This document shows, piece by piece, positions 42,701-51,428 of a DNA stretch of 64,000 nucleotides. Both the position numbers and the translations under genes were made by a program. How positions within the stretch are numbered: position 1 is the stretch's first letter; each line of letters begins with the position of its first letter. A model generated the notes under the pieces. That model had not been told where the DNA came from and searched no databases. It saw only the letters and a program-made list of their open reading frames with translations. The stretch is from CAYFHQ01 sp964342805 (GTDB taxonomy: Bacteria > Bacillota > Clostridia > Peptostreptococcales > Acidaminobacteraceae). The stretch is taken from NCBI GenBank assembly GCA_964342805.1, contig CAYFHQ010000009.1, forward strand, positions 8,757 through 72,756, given 5' to 3'.

Positions 42701-44323
42701 ATGAAAACAGATCTAGAAATCATGGAATACTACAAGGCAATATTCAATCATATGGACGAATTTATTGGTCTCCTTGACCCAAAGGGAATCCTACTGGAAG
42801 CCAATCCTTCTTCATTGAATTTTATTGGGTGTACCATGGAGGACGTCAAGGGACAACTTTTTTGGGAAACCCCGTGGTGGTCCAGTACGCCCAACGAGCA
42901 GGAGAAGCTAAAGCAGGCTGTTTTTAAGGCTGCAAGAGGTGAATCCTCCCATTTTATTACCAAACATGTGAACCCAGACGGTACACCCTTAATCATCGAC
43001 TTTACATTAAGCCCCATCTATGACGACAATGGCACACTCAAATGGTTGGTTCCTGAAGGCCGTAATATTACCGAACTCCGTCAAGCGCGCAAAGCCTTCG
43101 AAATCAGCGAAAAAAAGTATAAAACCCTGTTTGAGCAATCCTCCGATCCCATTCTTATCCTTCAGAATGAACATATCCAAGAATGTAACGAGGCTGCAGC
43201 CCTTCTCCTTGGCTTGTCTACAACCCAGGACCTAATCGGATCTCAGTTGACAGACTTGACCCCCTTACAGCAACCGGGTGGCCAGGCATCCAGCGATTAC
43301 TGCCATGCTTTTATGGAAAGCGCTTATGTTCGAGGACGGGGGCGGGGTGAAATGTACCTTAAGAATTCAGAAGGTATTATTGTCCCTGTGGAGTTATCCA
43401 TTACCGCCATACCAGACCCAGTCCATCGGGTTCTCCATGTTATTCTCAGGGATATCACAGAGCAAAAACAACAGGAAGCCGAAATTCGATCACTCAATGA
43501 GGAACTTCGTAGGAAGGTAAAAGCAACCGCTAACGAGTTGGAACAGGCAACGGACATACTCGAGTCCTCCATAGAACAACTGGCCCACTCAGAAAAGCTG
43601 GCTGCCCTGGGCTCCCTCATGCCAGGCTTTAGCCACGAACTCAACACCCCCATGGGGGTCAGCGTGACAACTGCCTCCTTTATCCATGACTCGGTTTCCA
43701 GGATCGACCGGAAGATGCGGGCTGGCGAACTGACCAAAACGGATTTCGATCGGTTTGTTGCCGACACTTTGGAGGCTTCCAAGGCCATGTTGACCAACCT
43801 GGACCGGGCGGCACGGATGGTCTTTAGTATTAAAAACATTTCCACTGACCAGGTCAGTGATATCAAGCGTCTCTTTAACTTCCGGGAATATCTTGAGGAC
43901 TTAATCTTGAGCCTCCACTCGGAAACGAAAAAGTACAACTGTCAAATCCGGATCGACTGTCCTGAGGCCCTGAATATCCGGTCGGTGCCAGGGATTTACT
44001 CTCAGATTTTCACCAACCTCATTATCAACTCCCTCCAGCACGGGCTCATTGGTGACTACACCTGCGAGGTGGACATTAATGTGGATATCAAGGGCACCCA
44101 CCTCATGGTGGAATACAAGGACAACGGCCAAGGGATGGATGAAGAAACCCGGCGCCAAGCCTTTGACCCCTTCTACACCACCAAGCGAGAGGACGGCAAT
44201 ACAGGCCTGGTCATGCATATCATCCACGACCTGGTGACAGAGGCCCTGGAAGGCAGTATTCAGCTGGATAGCCGGATCGGGGAAGGCATTCGAATTTATA
44301 TGGAGATTCCACTAGAGGAATAG
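42701..44323 (+). CDS. PAS-PAS sensor histidine kinase
   Basis: A 540-aa soluble kinase. Two PAS domains cover about residues 5-125 and 130-250, followed by a coiled coil and a HisKA-like region with the phosphorylated His in SHELNTPMG (about 313). The ATPase has an N box NLIINSLQHG and DNGQGMD; the usual second glycine box is altered to GNTGLVMHI. No response regulator gene is adjacent, so its partner is unknown. Start chosen at 42701 behind GGGGGAAG. Confidence 0.9.
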   Translation: MKTDLEIMEYYKAIFNHMDEFIGLLDPKGILLEANPSSLNFIGCTMEDVKGQLFWETPWWSSTPNEQEKLKQAVFKAARGESSHFITKHVNPDGTPLIIDFTLSPIYDDNGTLKWLVPEGRNITELRQARKAFEISEKKYKTLFEQSSDPILILQNEHIQECNEAAALLLGLSTTQDLIGSQLTDLTPLQQPGGQASSDYCHAFMESAYVRGRGRGEMYLKNSEGIIVPVELSITAIPDPVHRVLHVILRDITEQKQQEAEIRSLNEELRRKVKATANELEQATDILESSIEQLAHSEKLAALGSLMPGFSHELNTPMGVSVTTASFIHDSVSRIDRKMRAGELTKTDFDRFVADTLEASKAMLTNLDRAARMVFSIKNISTDQVSDIKRLFNFREYLEDLILSLHSETKKYNCQIRIDCPEALNIRSVPGIYSQIFTNLIINSLQHGLIGDYTCEVDINVDIKGTHLMVEYKDNGQGMDEETRRQAFDPFYTTKREDGNTGLVMHIIHDLVTEALEGSIQLDSRIGEGIRIYMEIPLEE

Positions 44324-44344
44324 GTCCTACTAAACTATGCAAGT

Positions 44345-44394
44345 AAAAAGGCACCACATGGATATGAGTCATCCATGGGTGCCTTTGGCTTTGA
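44345..44394. terminator. Terminator, mainly for the DUF805 gene
   Basis: Stem AAAGGCACC..ATGGAT / ATCCAT..GGTGCCTTT. The minus strand has a TTTTT tail; the plus-strand tail is weaker. Confidence 0.8.
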
Positions 44395-44419
44395 ACTTAC
44401 ACTTTAGTTTGGTCTCGTT

Positions 44420-44788
44420 TTACGCTTCGTTAAGGTTATACGCAGCCAATGGATCAAGTCCATAGCTGTTTTGCCCGTCTGTTCCCTTCACAAAGGCCAA
44501 AAGAATTGCTGGATACAAATTCACAAGTGGAACGAGCATCAACAAAATAAACAGGCCTGACTTATCCAGGTCATGGGCACGTTTAACCGATTGGCAAATA
44601 CCAACATATGTTGATACCAATGACAATACGATGTAGATAGACAACCCAAGTCCATTCTGAAAAACTGACGTTGCAATAGCAGCAGGAATACCAAAAATAA
44701 TTCCTGTCAGAATTGAGTATCCCCAATATTTTGCACGGTTGATTCTACCCTGCATAGTGAACATTTCGCTAAAATAATTTTCAAACAT
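44420..44788 (-). CDS. DUF805 family membrane protein
   Basis: A 122-aa protein with three or four helices and the DUF805 pattern: GRINRAKYWGYS near residue 14 and RAHDLDKSGLFILLMLVPLVNL (described). Members are of unknown function. AAAGGGG precedes the ATG. Stand-alone. Confidence 0.88.
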   Translation of the reverse strand: MFENYFSEMFTMQGRINRAKYWGYSILTGIIFGIPAAIATSVFQNGLGLSIYIVLSLVSTYVGICQSVKRAHDLDKSGLFILLMLVPLVNLYPAILLAFVKGTDGQNSYGLDPLAAYNLNEA

Positions 44789-44882
44789 TTTATAGCCCCT
44801 TTACCTGATCCAAAGCCTGATAAGAGTATACAATATTTCGAACTAATTTCCAATAATTGATTTTTAGTACAATGGAACAAAA

Positions 44883-44917
44883 GAAAAAGCTACTACAACT
44901 AAAAGTCGTAGTAGCTT
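44883..44917 (-). terminator. Intrinsic terminator of pepD
   Basis: Stem AAGCTACTAC / GTAGTAGCTT, loop from GACTTTTAGTT, followed by TTTCTTTTG on the minus strand. Confidence 0.85.
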
Positions 44918-44954
44918 CAATACTTTGTGATGAACCTTTGTCAGGATTGACAAA

Positions 44955-46406
44955 TTACTCAATCGCACCCAAAACATCCACCAAGAACTCATAAATCCGT
45001 TGAACGGACCCAATGGACATTTTCTCACCTGGGGTGTGGACCTCATAGAGGTTTGGACCCATGGAGACCATGTCGATGTCGCCCACTTTTTCTTTGAGTA
45101 GGCCACACTCTAGGCCGGCGTGGATGGCGTCTACCTTAATGGAGGCACCGTACTTTTCTTCCCAGATTTTCGCCATGAGGTCACGGATGGGGCTGTCCAC
45201 CTTGTATTCCCATTCAGGATAATCGGCTACCAGCTCATGCTCGGCTTCCAACAGTTCACAAATGGTCTGGATTCGAAGGGCAATTTCCGTCTTCAGTGAC
45301 CGAACAGAAGACCGGATGGCACTGGAGAAGGTCAGGGTCTTGTCGTCTCTGGTCAAAACGCCTAAGTTTGTGGAACTTTCCACGAGGCCTTCCACATCGT
45401 TGCTCATGGACTGAACGCCGTTGGGAATGAGACGCAGGATCGTGATAATTGCGTGCTTGGTCACGTCGTTGAAGCGGTCTGCGGGCGCATCCATTGCTTG
45501 GATGTCCACATGTAGTGACGGATCAGCCGTCTGGTACTCATTTTGCAGGGCTTCTTCGAAGCAAGACACTTCTTTTTTGAAGTCTTCCACCACGTCTTCA
45601 TGGACATGGACAATGACGTCACCAAACTTGGCAATGGCGTTCATTTTTTCGCCACCACCAATGTCAGACACTTCCACGTCAAAGGCCCGGTCCACATATT
45701 CCAGGAGTCGACCCAGAAGTTTTAGGCCATTGGCCCTGTTCTTATTGATTTCAATGCCGGAGTGACCCCCTTGTAGGCCCCGGATACCCAGCTTAAAGGC
45801 CTTGGTATACTCGGCCTTCTCATAGGTCAAAGGCAGGTGGATCAAGGAGTTTACACCGCCGGCGCAAGACGCCAAGAGGGTGCCCTCTTCTTCTGAATCG
45901 ATATTGATTAGGATGTCACCAGAAATGTTTTCTGGCTGCAGGCCCATGGCCCCGTCCATACCTGTTTCTTCAGCCACCGTAAAGAGGGCTGTCACAGGGG
46001 GGTGGGCCAGGTCCTTGGACTCCAGAACTGCCATGGCCATGGCTACGGCAATGCCGTTGTCAGCGCCGAGGGTCGTTCCGTTGGTACGGACATAGTCGCC
46101 GTCTACCACTACGGGAATGGCGTCCTTTTCAAAATCGAAGTCCATGCCTTCCAGCTTGGTGCACACCATGTCCATGTGACCCTGGAGGATCACGGTTGGT
46201 GCACTTTCCTTGCCTGGAGTGCCCGGCTTTTTAATAATGACGTTGAGGCAGTCCTCCTGGATCACTTCTAGACCCAGGTCTCTACCAAATGACGCCAGAT
46301 AGTCGCTTACTGCTTGCTCGTTGCCTGACTCCCGGGGAATGGTTGTCAGCTTTTCAAAGTGTCTGAATACAGCTTCTGGCTGTAGTCCACCCATTACATA
46401 ATCCAT
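44955..46406 (-). CDS. pepD: Aminoacyl-histidine dipeptidase (M20)
   Basis: A 483-aa Xaa-His dipeptidase. Metal ligands are in LQGHMDMV (His about 80), the LGADNGIAVA Asp (about 119) and AEETGMDGAMG (about 149-159). A dimerisation lid is inserted in the middle, as is usual for PepD. It digests dipeptides such as carnosine-like substrates in the cytoplasm. AGGAGA precedes the ATG. It lies 9 bases after the M3 peptidase, so the two are probably cotranscribed for peptide use. Confidence 0.95.
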   Translation of the reverse strand: MDYVMGGLQPEAVFRHFEKLTTIPRESGNEQAVSDYLASFGRDLGLEVIQEDCLNVIIKKPGTPGKESAPTVILQGHMDMVCTKLEGMDFDFEKDAIPVVVDGDYVRTNGTTLGADNGIAVAMAMAVLESKDLAHPPVTALFTVAEETGMDGAMGLQPENISGDILINIDSEEEGTLLASCAGGVNSLIHLPLTYEKAEYTKAFKLGIRGLQGGHSGIEINKNRANGLKLLGRLLEYVDRAFDVEVSDIGGGEKMNAIAKFGDVIVHVHEDVVEDFKKEVSCFEEALQNEYQTADPSLHVDIQAMDAPADRFNDVTKHAIITILRLIPNGVQSMSNDVEGLVESSTNLGVLTRDDKTLTFSSAIRSSVRSLKTEIALRIQTICELLEAEHELVADYPEWEYKVDSPIRDLMAKIWEEKYGASIKVDAIHAGLECGLLKEKVGDIDMVSMGPNLYEVHTPGEKMSIGSVQRIYEFLVDVLGAIE

Positions 46407-46415
46407 AACCTTCTC

Positions 46416-48110
46416 CTATAGCTTTGTATCGTCTACCTTGTCCAACCACTGCTTTACAGGTTCCACAACAGACTTAATGGTACCGTCCACAAATGGATTT
46501 TGTAGGTTGGCATAGTCCACCAAGTTCACGAAGGACTGGCTACCACCGGCCTGGCATAGACGTAGGTAGTCTGCCCATGCAGTTTCCTTGTCCTCTCTGG
46601 ATTTTACCCAGAACTGGAGGGCGCAAACTTGGGCTAGGGTGTAGTCGATATAGTAGAAAGGCATACCGAAAATGTGCATTTGCTTGTACCAGAAGGTCCC
46701 CTTTTCTAGGAATGGCACGTCTGTGTAGTCACGGTGGGGCAGGTACTTCTTCTCGATCTCTCTCCACTTGACCTTACGCTCGTCAGGCGTTGCATTTGGG
46801 TTCTCATAAACAAAGTGCTGGAACTCGTCCACGGTAACGCCGTATGGGATAAAGAGGAGGGCTTCAGACAGGTGCTCAAACTTGTACTTGTCCGTGTCTT
46901 CTTTAAAGAAGTTTTCCATCCAAGGCCATGCAAAGAATTCCATGGACATGGAGTGGATCTCGCAAGCTTCATACGTTGGGAAGGCATATTCAGGCACTGT
47001 CAGCTCACGGCTGGAGTAGCCCTGGAAGGCGTGTCCCGCTTCGTGGGTCAGTACGTCTACGTCACCTGACGTCCCGTTGAAGTTGGAGAAGATAAAGGGT
47101 GCTTTTTCCGTCGAGATATAGGAGCAGTAGCCACCTGGAGCCTTGCCTTCTTTGGCCACAAGGTCCAGTAGCTCGTTGTCGTACATGAAAGAGAAGAACT
47201 CATGGGTTTCAGGGGACATTTCCTTGTACATTTGTCGACCCTGGTCCACGATCCAGTCTGGCTCACCCTTTGGCACTGGGTTGCCACTGGTGAAGACCAA
47301 TTGCTCGTCGAAGTACTGGAGTTCGTCCAGACCCAGACGCTTCTGCTGGCGCTGGCGGAGTTCTTGGCTGAGAGGCACAAGGGACTCCAGGACCTGCTTG
47401 CGGTAGTTGGCCACTTCTGGGGCACCGTAGTCAGACCGCATCATCCGCATGTAGCCCAGGGGCACAAAGTTGTCATAACCCAGCTTGAGGGCGATTTCAT
47501 GGCGGATTTTCACCAACTGGTCATAAAGGTCGTCAAACTTGGCTTCATTTTCTTCAAAGTAGCCGAAGTAAGCCAGGGAGGCTGCCTTGCGGACTTCACG
47601 GTCCTTGTCCTTCATGAAGGGAACCATCTGTGCCAGGGTTCTTTCCTCCCCTTGGAAAGGAATTTTCGCAGCTGCCATGAGCTTTTGGTACTCAGTTGCC
47701 AGCTTGTTTTCATTTTGCAGGTCTCCAATGATTTTTTCATCGAAGGACTTGATCTGCATTTCAGCCAGGTTGAAGAGTTGCTCTCCCCACTGGGCTTCCA
47801 GTTCACTGCGGAACTTGGAACCGATTAAGGCCTTGTAAAAATCACTGATCAGCTTTTCATAGTGGGGCATTTGCTCGTCTAGGAAGGCCTGCTCTTTTTC
47901 GTAGAAGCCGTCTCGTGTGTCAATGGTGTGACGGATTTGGGCAATGGCGCCCAGGGACTCAAACTTGGACCGAACTTTATTGATTTCAGCGATGACAGTA
48001 TTTTGCTCTTCAGCAGAAGTGGCTGCTTCAAATTTAGCTAGTTGGTCGGCAAAAATAGATTTTGCCTCGTCCATATTGGGACGTTCGTACAAATACTCTG
48101 AAAATTTCAT
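46416..48110 (-). CDS. M3 family oligoendopeptidase
   Basis: A 564-aa zinc endopeptidase cutting short peptides in the cytoplasm. The zinc site THEAGHAFQ (about residues 353-361) and the downstream Glu in YEACEIHSMSMEFFA (about 381-395) are present. GGAGG precedes the ATG. It is cotranscribed with pepD. Confidence 0.95.
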   Translation of the reverse strand: MKFSEYLYERPNMDEAKSIFADQLAKFEAATSAEEQNTVIAEINKVRSKFESLGAIAQIRHTIDTRDGFYEKEQAFLDEQMPHYEKLISDFYKALIGSKFRSELEAQWGEQLFNLAEMQIKSFDEKIIGDLQNENKLATEYQKLMAAAKIPFQGEERTLAQMVPFMKDKDREVRKAASLAYFGYFEENEAKFDDLYDQLVKIRHEIALKLGYDNFVPLGYMRMMRSDYGAPEVANYRKQVLESLVPLSQELRQRQQKRLGLDELQYFDEQLVFTSGNPVPKGEPDWIVDQGRQMYKEMSPETHEFFSFMYDNELLDLVAKEGKAPGGYCSYISTEKAPFIFSNFNGTSGDVDVLTHEAGHAFQGYSSRELTVPEYAFPTYEACEIHSMSMEFFAWPWMENFFKEDTDKYKFEHLSEALLFIPYGVTVDEFQHFVYENPNATPDERKVKWREIEKKYLPHRDYTDVPFLEKGTFWYKQMHIFGMPFYYIDYTLAQVCALQFWVKSREDKETAWADYLRLCQAGGSQSFVNLVDYANLQNPFVDGTIKSVVEPVKQWLDKVDDTKL

Positions 48111-48187
48111 TCAGTTTCCTCCTGGTTACTTTTCATTCCTATCAATTGCCTCTATTGTATACTAATTTTGTTGTACATTCAATTAAT

Positions 48188-49519
48188 TTAAACGTAGTCC
48201 GGGACCTCCTGGGTCCGGTTCATCTTTGCCACTACGGCCACCAGGGTCAGGGGCATGAGCCAGCATAAAAAGGCATAGGGTGCATAAGCCACTGCTGAGA
48301 TCCCCGTCACGGACAGAATGATCAAGCCGTTGACGTTCCAGGGCATGAGGGGGGCAATGATGGTCCCCGTGTCCGACACCGTTCGGGCCAAAACCTCGGG
48401 AGAAAGACCCTTGTCCTTGGCATGGGCCTCCACAGACTTCAGGGGCATAACAATACCCACGGTCTGGTCACAGGTCAGGATGGTCAAAACCATGCTGAGT
48501 ATGCCGGTCTTGGCCACCAGGGTGGACGCCTTGTCTTGGGGCTTGATATACCGCTGGATGAGCCGGGTGGTCACCCCGCTTTGCTCTAGACAGGCCGCTA
48601 GGACAATGGCTGCCATTACGATAAAGAGGACTTCCACCATGCCGACAACACCTCCGGACCTGAAAAGGCCTTGGAGTTGACGGACCCCTGTTGGGTCCTG
48701 ATAGCCAAAGATGATGGCATTCAATACCCAAAGCAAGTCGTGACCTGCCACTGTAATGCCAATCAGACCGCCTCCGGCAACCCCCGCCAAGAGGATTTGC
48801 AAGGTGGGCCTGCCCATGAGGGCCAGGATGACAATCCCCACTGGTACTAAGAACAAGAGGGGATGGACCACGTAATGGGTCTCCAGGAGGGCGATCAAGC
48901 CCCTTTCATTGACTACACCAGTCCTTGCATTAATAGTAAAACCCAATAGTCCGTATAAGACCGTCGTGATCCCAACCACCGGCAGTATGGTGGCCAGCAT
49001 TTTCTTGACCAAGGCCTTATAGGACGAGCCAGATGTGGCAATAGTCAAGTTGAGTAGTCCCGATAGGGGGGACAACTTGTCAGATATAAAAGCCCCAGAC
49101 ACAGCAGCAGCCACCAGGTAAGGGGCTGGTATACCGAAGGCTACTCCCACACCAATGACCGCGATCCCCAAGGTGGAAATGGTCCCCACAGCAGTGCCCA
49201 TAAAATAGCCGACCACAGCTGTCATAAGGAAGATCAGGGGTAGGATAAAAGAAGGATGTAAAAAGCGTATCCCGTAGTATGTAAAGGTTTGGACGATCCC
49301 GGAGATCAGCCAGGCTGACACCGAGGCCCCAATCAATAATATGATCCCGTACAGCTGGACGTATTTCTTTACCTCCGGCCACAGGGAGAATTTCGTGCCA
49401 TAGAATAAGGCAGCTACCCAAAGGATAGCCGCCACAAATCCAACCAATAATGAAACGTTAAGTAGGATCGCCGCTCCTATGGCCAAAATTGCGCCGAAAA
49501 CTGCGATCAGGTCCTTCAT
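48188..49519 (-). CDS. nhaC: NhaC-family Na+/H+ antiporter
   Basis: A 443-aa protein with about eleven helices and the NhaC-type pattern (GTAVGTISTLGIAVIGVG, SGAFISDKLSPLSGLLNL, LTCDQTVGIVMPLKS). It exchanges sodium for protons or a metabolite pair at the membrane; amino-acid exchange also occurs in this family. Its ATG overlaps the stop of the DUF1292 gene (TAATG). Confidence 0.88.
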   Translation of the reverse strand: MKDLIAVFGAILAIGAAILLNVSLLVGFVAAILWVAALFYGTKFSLWPEVKKYVQLYGIILLIGASVSAWLISGIVQTFTYYGIRFLHPSFILPLIFLMTAVVGYFMGTAVGTISTLGIAVIGVGVAFGIPAPYLVAAAVSGAFISDKLSPLSGLLNLTIATSGSSYKALVKKMLATILPVVGITTVLYGLLGFTINARTGVVNERGLIALLETHYVVHPLLFLVPVGIVILALMGRPTLQILLAGVAGGGLIGITVAGHDLLWVLNAIIFGYQDPTGVRQLQGLFRSGGVVGMVEVLFIVMAAIVLAACLEQSGVTTRLIQRYIKPQDKASTLVAKTGILSMVLTILTCDQTVGIVMPLKSVEAHAKDKGLSPEVLARTVSDTGTIIAPLMPWNVNGLIILSVTGISAVAYAPYAFLCWLMPLTLVAVVAKMNRTQEVPDYV

Positions 49520-49923
49520 TAGGCCTCTTCTTCCTCTTCGTCTTCTTCAACGGACTCGATCATGTCTGCAAAAGCATTGGACACGCGCTCGTACTCGTCG
49601 TCGTCTTCGATGTTGTGAAGGGCAGGACCTTCTTCATTTTCAGTATACCCGTATAGGTAAGCTGTTTCCGTTTCTTGAGGTAGTACAGCAATGTACTCCT
49701 TGTCACCCAGCTCGAAAATAGCTAGAACGTCACAAGCCAATTCAGAACCGTCTTCCATTTCCAGATAGATCACTGCTGGGATCTTGTGGTCATGGTCATG
49801 GTGGTGATGGCCATGGTCATGGTCGTGGTCATGCATATGGTGCTGGCCGTCGCAACCGCAGCCCTTTTCTTCTTTATGGTCGTGTTTGCTGCAGCATCCG
49901 CCGCCGCCATGGATTTCTTTCAT
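49519..49923 (-). CDS. DUF1292 protein with His/Cys-rich N-terminus
   Basis: A 134-aa protein. The last 85 residues are DUF1292 (VIYLEMEDGSELACDVLAIF..KEYIAVLP, then an acidic tail EEDEEEEEA). Typical members are about 85-100 aa without extension. Here the first 46 residues carry cysteines (CCSKHDHKEEKGCGCDG) and a run of about 15 His alternating with Asp, resembling metal-chaperone tails. Divalent metal binding is likely but the metal is unknown. AAGGAG precedes the ATG. It is coupled to nhaC. Confidence 0.85.
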   Translation of the reverse strand: MKEIHGGGGCCSKHDHKEEKGCGCDGQHHMHDHDHDHGHHHHDHDHKIPAVIYLEMEDGSELACDVLAIFELGDKEYIAVLPQETETAYLYGYTENEEGPALHNIEDDDEYERVSNAFADMIESVEEDEEEEEA

Positions 49924-50079
49924 AATGGTGCTCCTTTCAATCTATCCAATGAAATGTGGTTCATTGTAGTCATTTACGTCCCCTTCATTATACCTGATTT
50001 CGTCGGCTCCATTCAGAAAACCTTTAAAGTGTTCTTTAAAATGTTACAATATTTGAGAAGAGAAAATCAGGAGGAAATG

Positions 50080-51300
50080 ATGGAAAAACAATTCATGCAA
50101 TACGCCAAGCTCACCCTGGCTGTGGGTCTGAACCTGCAGAAGGACCAAGAGCTCTTTATCACTTGCCCCATTAACAACGCTGACCTGGGTCGTGCCCTGG
50201 TTAAAGAAGCCTATGCCATGGGCGCAAAAGAAGTAGTTATGTTCTGGGACGACGACCTGGTGACCCGACAAAAGTACGAGCATGCAGCCTTCGAAGTCTT
50301 TGGAAACTACCCCCAGTGGAAGGCTGACGCCATGAATGGTGCAGCTGAACGGGGTGCTGCCTTCCTACGGATTGTGGGCGGTAACCCAGACCTACTTAAG
50401 GGCATTGACCCCACTCGTATGAGTACGGCCAACAAGTCCGCTGCCAAGGCCCTGGCTTCTTACAGAAAAGAACAGCAAACAGGCGGGTCCCGCTGGTGCA
50501 TTATCGCTGCTCCTTCCCTGGAATGGGCGGAGAAAGTCTATCCAGAACTGGAAGGACAGGCGGCTATCGATGCGCTTTGGACTGACATATTTAAAATTGT
50601 CCGTACGGACCAGGCTGACCCGGTTGCGGCGTGGCAGGCCCACATTGACCAGATCAGAGAAAAACACCAATGGCTGACAGACATGCAGCCGGAAAAGCTG
50701 ATCTTCAAGTCAGACACTTGCGACTTGACCATGGACATGCCCAAGGACCACCTTTGGATCGGTGGCGGGATCACGGACAAGCAGGACATTTACTATGTGC
50801 CCAACCTGCCTACCGAAGAGTGCTTCTCCCTGCCCCACCGAAATGGGGTAAACGGAACCGTAACGTCCACCAAGCCACTCAACTGGGGCGGTGCACTAAT
50901 AGAAGACTTCACCCTGACCCTAAAGGACGGCAAGATCGTTGCCCATGAAGCCCGAGTTGGTGAAGAGGTCTTGACCAAGCTTCTGGATACAGACGAAGGG
51001 GCTCGTTACATTGGTGAAGTGGCCCTGGTTCCAGAGTCCTCTCCAATCAACCAGACCAACAGAGTCTTCTATAACACTCTCTATGATGAAAATGCCTCCA
51101 GCCACCTGGCTATTGGTACGGCCTACCCCATGTGCCTCAAGGGCGGAACCAAGCTGGAAAAGGAAGCCCTATTAGAGCGAGGAGCCAACCATAGTTTGAC
51201 ACATGTGGACTTCATGATCGGCAGCGACTCCCTCAATGTGGACGCTGTCCTGGCTGACGGCACCACGGTTCCTGTTTTCCGTAAGGGAGAATGGGCATAA
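50080..51300 (+). CDS. M29 family aminopeptidase
   Basis: A 406-aa thermophilic-type metalloaminopeptidase. Conserved blocks: ECFSLPHRNGVNGTV (Glu and His ligands, about residues 247-261), EVALVPESSPI, and RGANHSLTHVDFMIGS near the C-terminus. It degrades peptides in the cytoplasm. The start at 50080 is the second of two adjacent ATG codons, 5 bases after GGAGG; the frame open upstream lies antisense to the His-rich gene and is not coding. Confidence 0.93.
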   Translation: MEKQFMQYAKLTLAVGLNLQKDQELFITCPINNADLGRALVKEAYAMGAKEVVMFWDDDLVTRQKYEHAAFEVFGNYPQWKADAMNGAAERGAAFLRIVGGNPDLLKGIDPTRMSTANKSAAKALASYRKEQQTGGSRWCIIAAPSLEWAEKVYPELEGQAAIDALWTDIFKIVRTDQADPVAAWQAHIDQIREKHQWLTDMQPEKLIFKSDTCDLTMDMPKDHLWIGGGITDKQDIYYVPNLPTEECFSLPHRNGVNGTVTSTKPLNWGGALIEDFTLTLKDGKIVAHEARVGEEVLTKLLDTDEGARYIGEVALVPESSPINQTNRVFYNTLYDENASSHLAIGTAYPMCLKGGTKLEKEALLERGANHSLTHVDFMIGSDSLNVDAVLADGTTVPVFRKGEWA

Positions 51301-51428
51301 ATGAAAGGTAAGCTACAGGCTTAGAAAGGATGGTGTTTCGCCATCCTTTCCTTTTATCAAATATTGTACGACGCAAGAATACATACAACCGTCGACCTTA
51401 AGACCATTGCTGAAAGTTGGAGGGCTCT

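Noticed and set aside
49786..50079. 98-codon N-terminal extension of the M29 peptidase, very hydrophobic
   Set aside because: It is the antisense of the His-rich coding region; the family start with GGAGG is at 50080.
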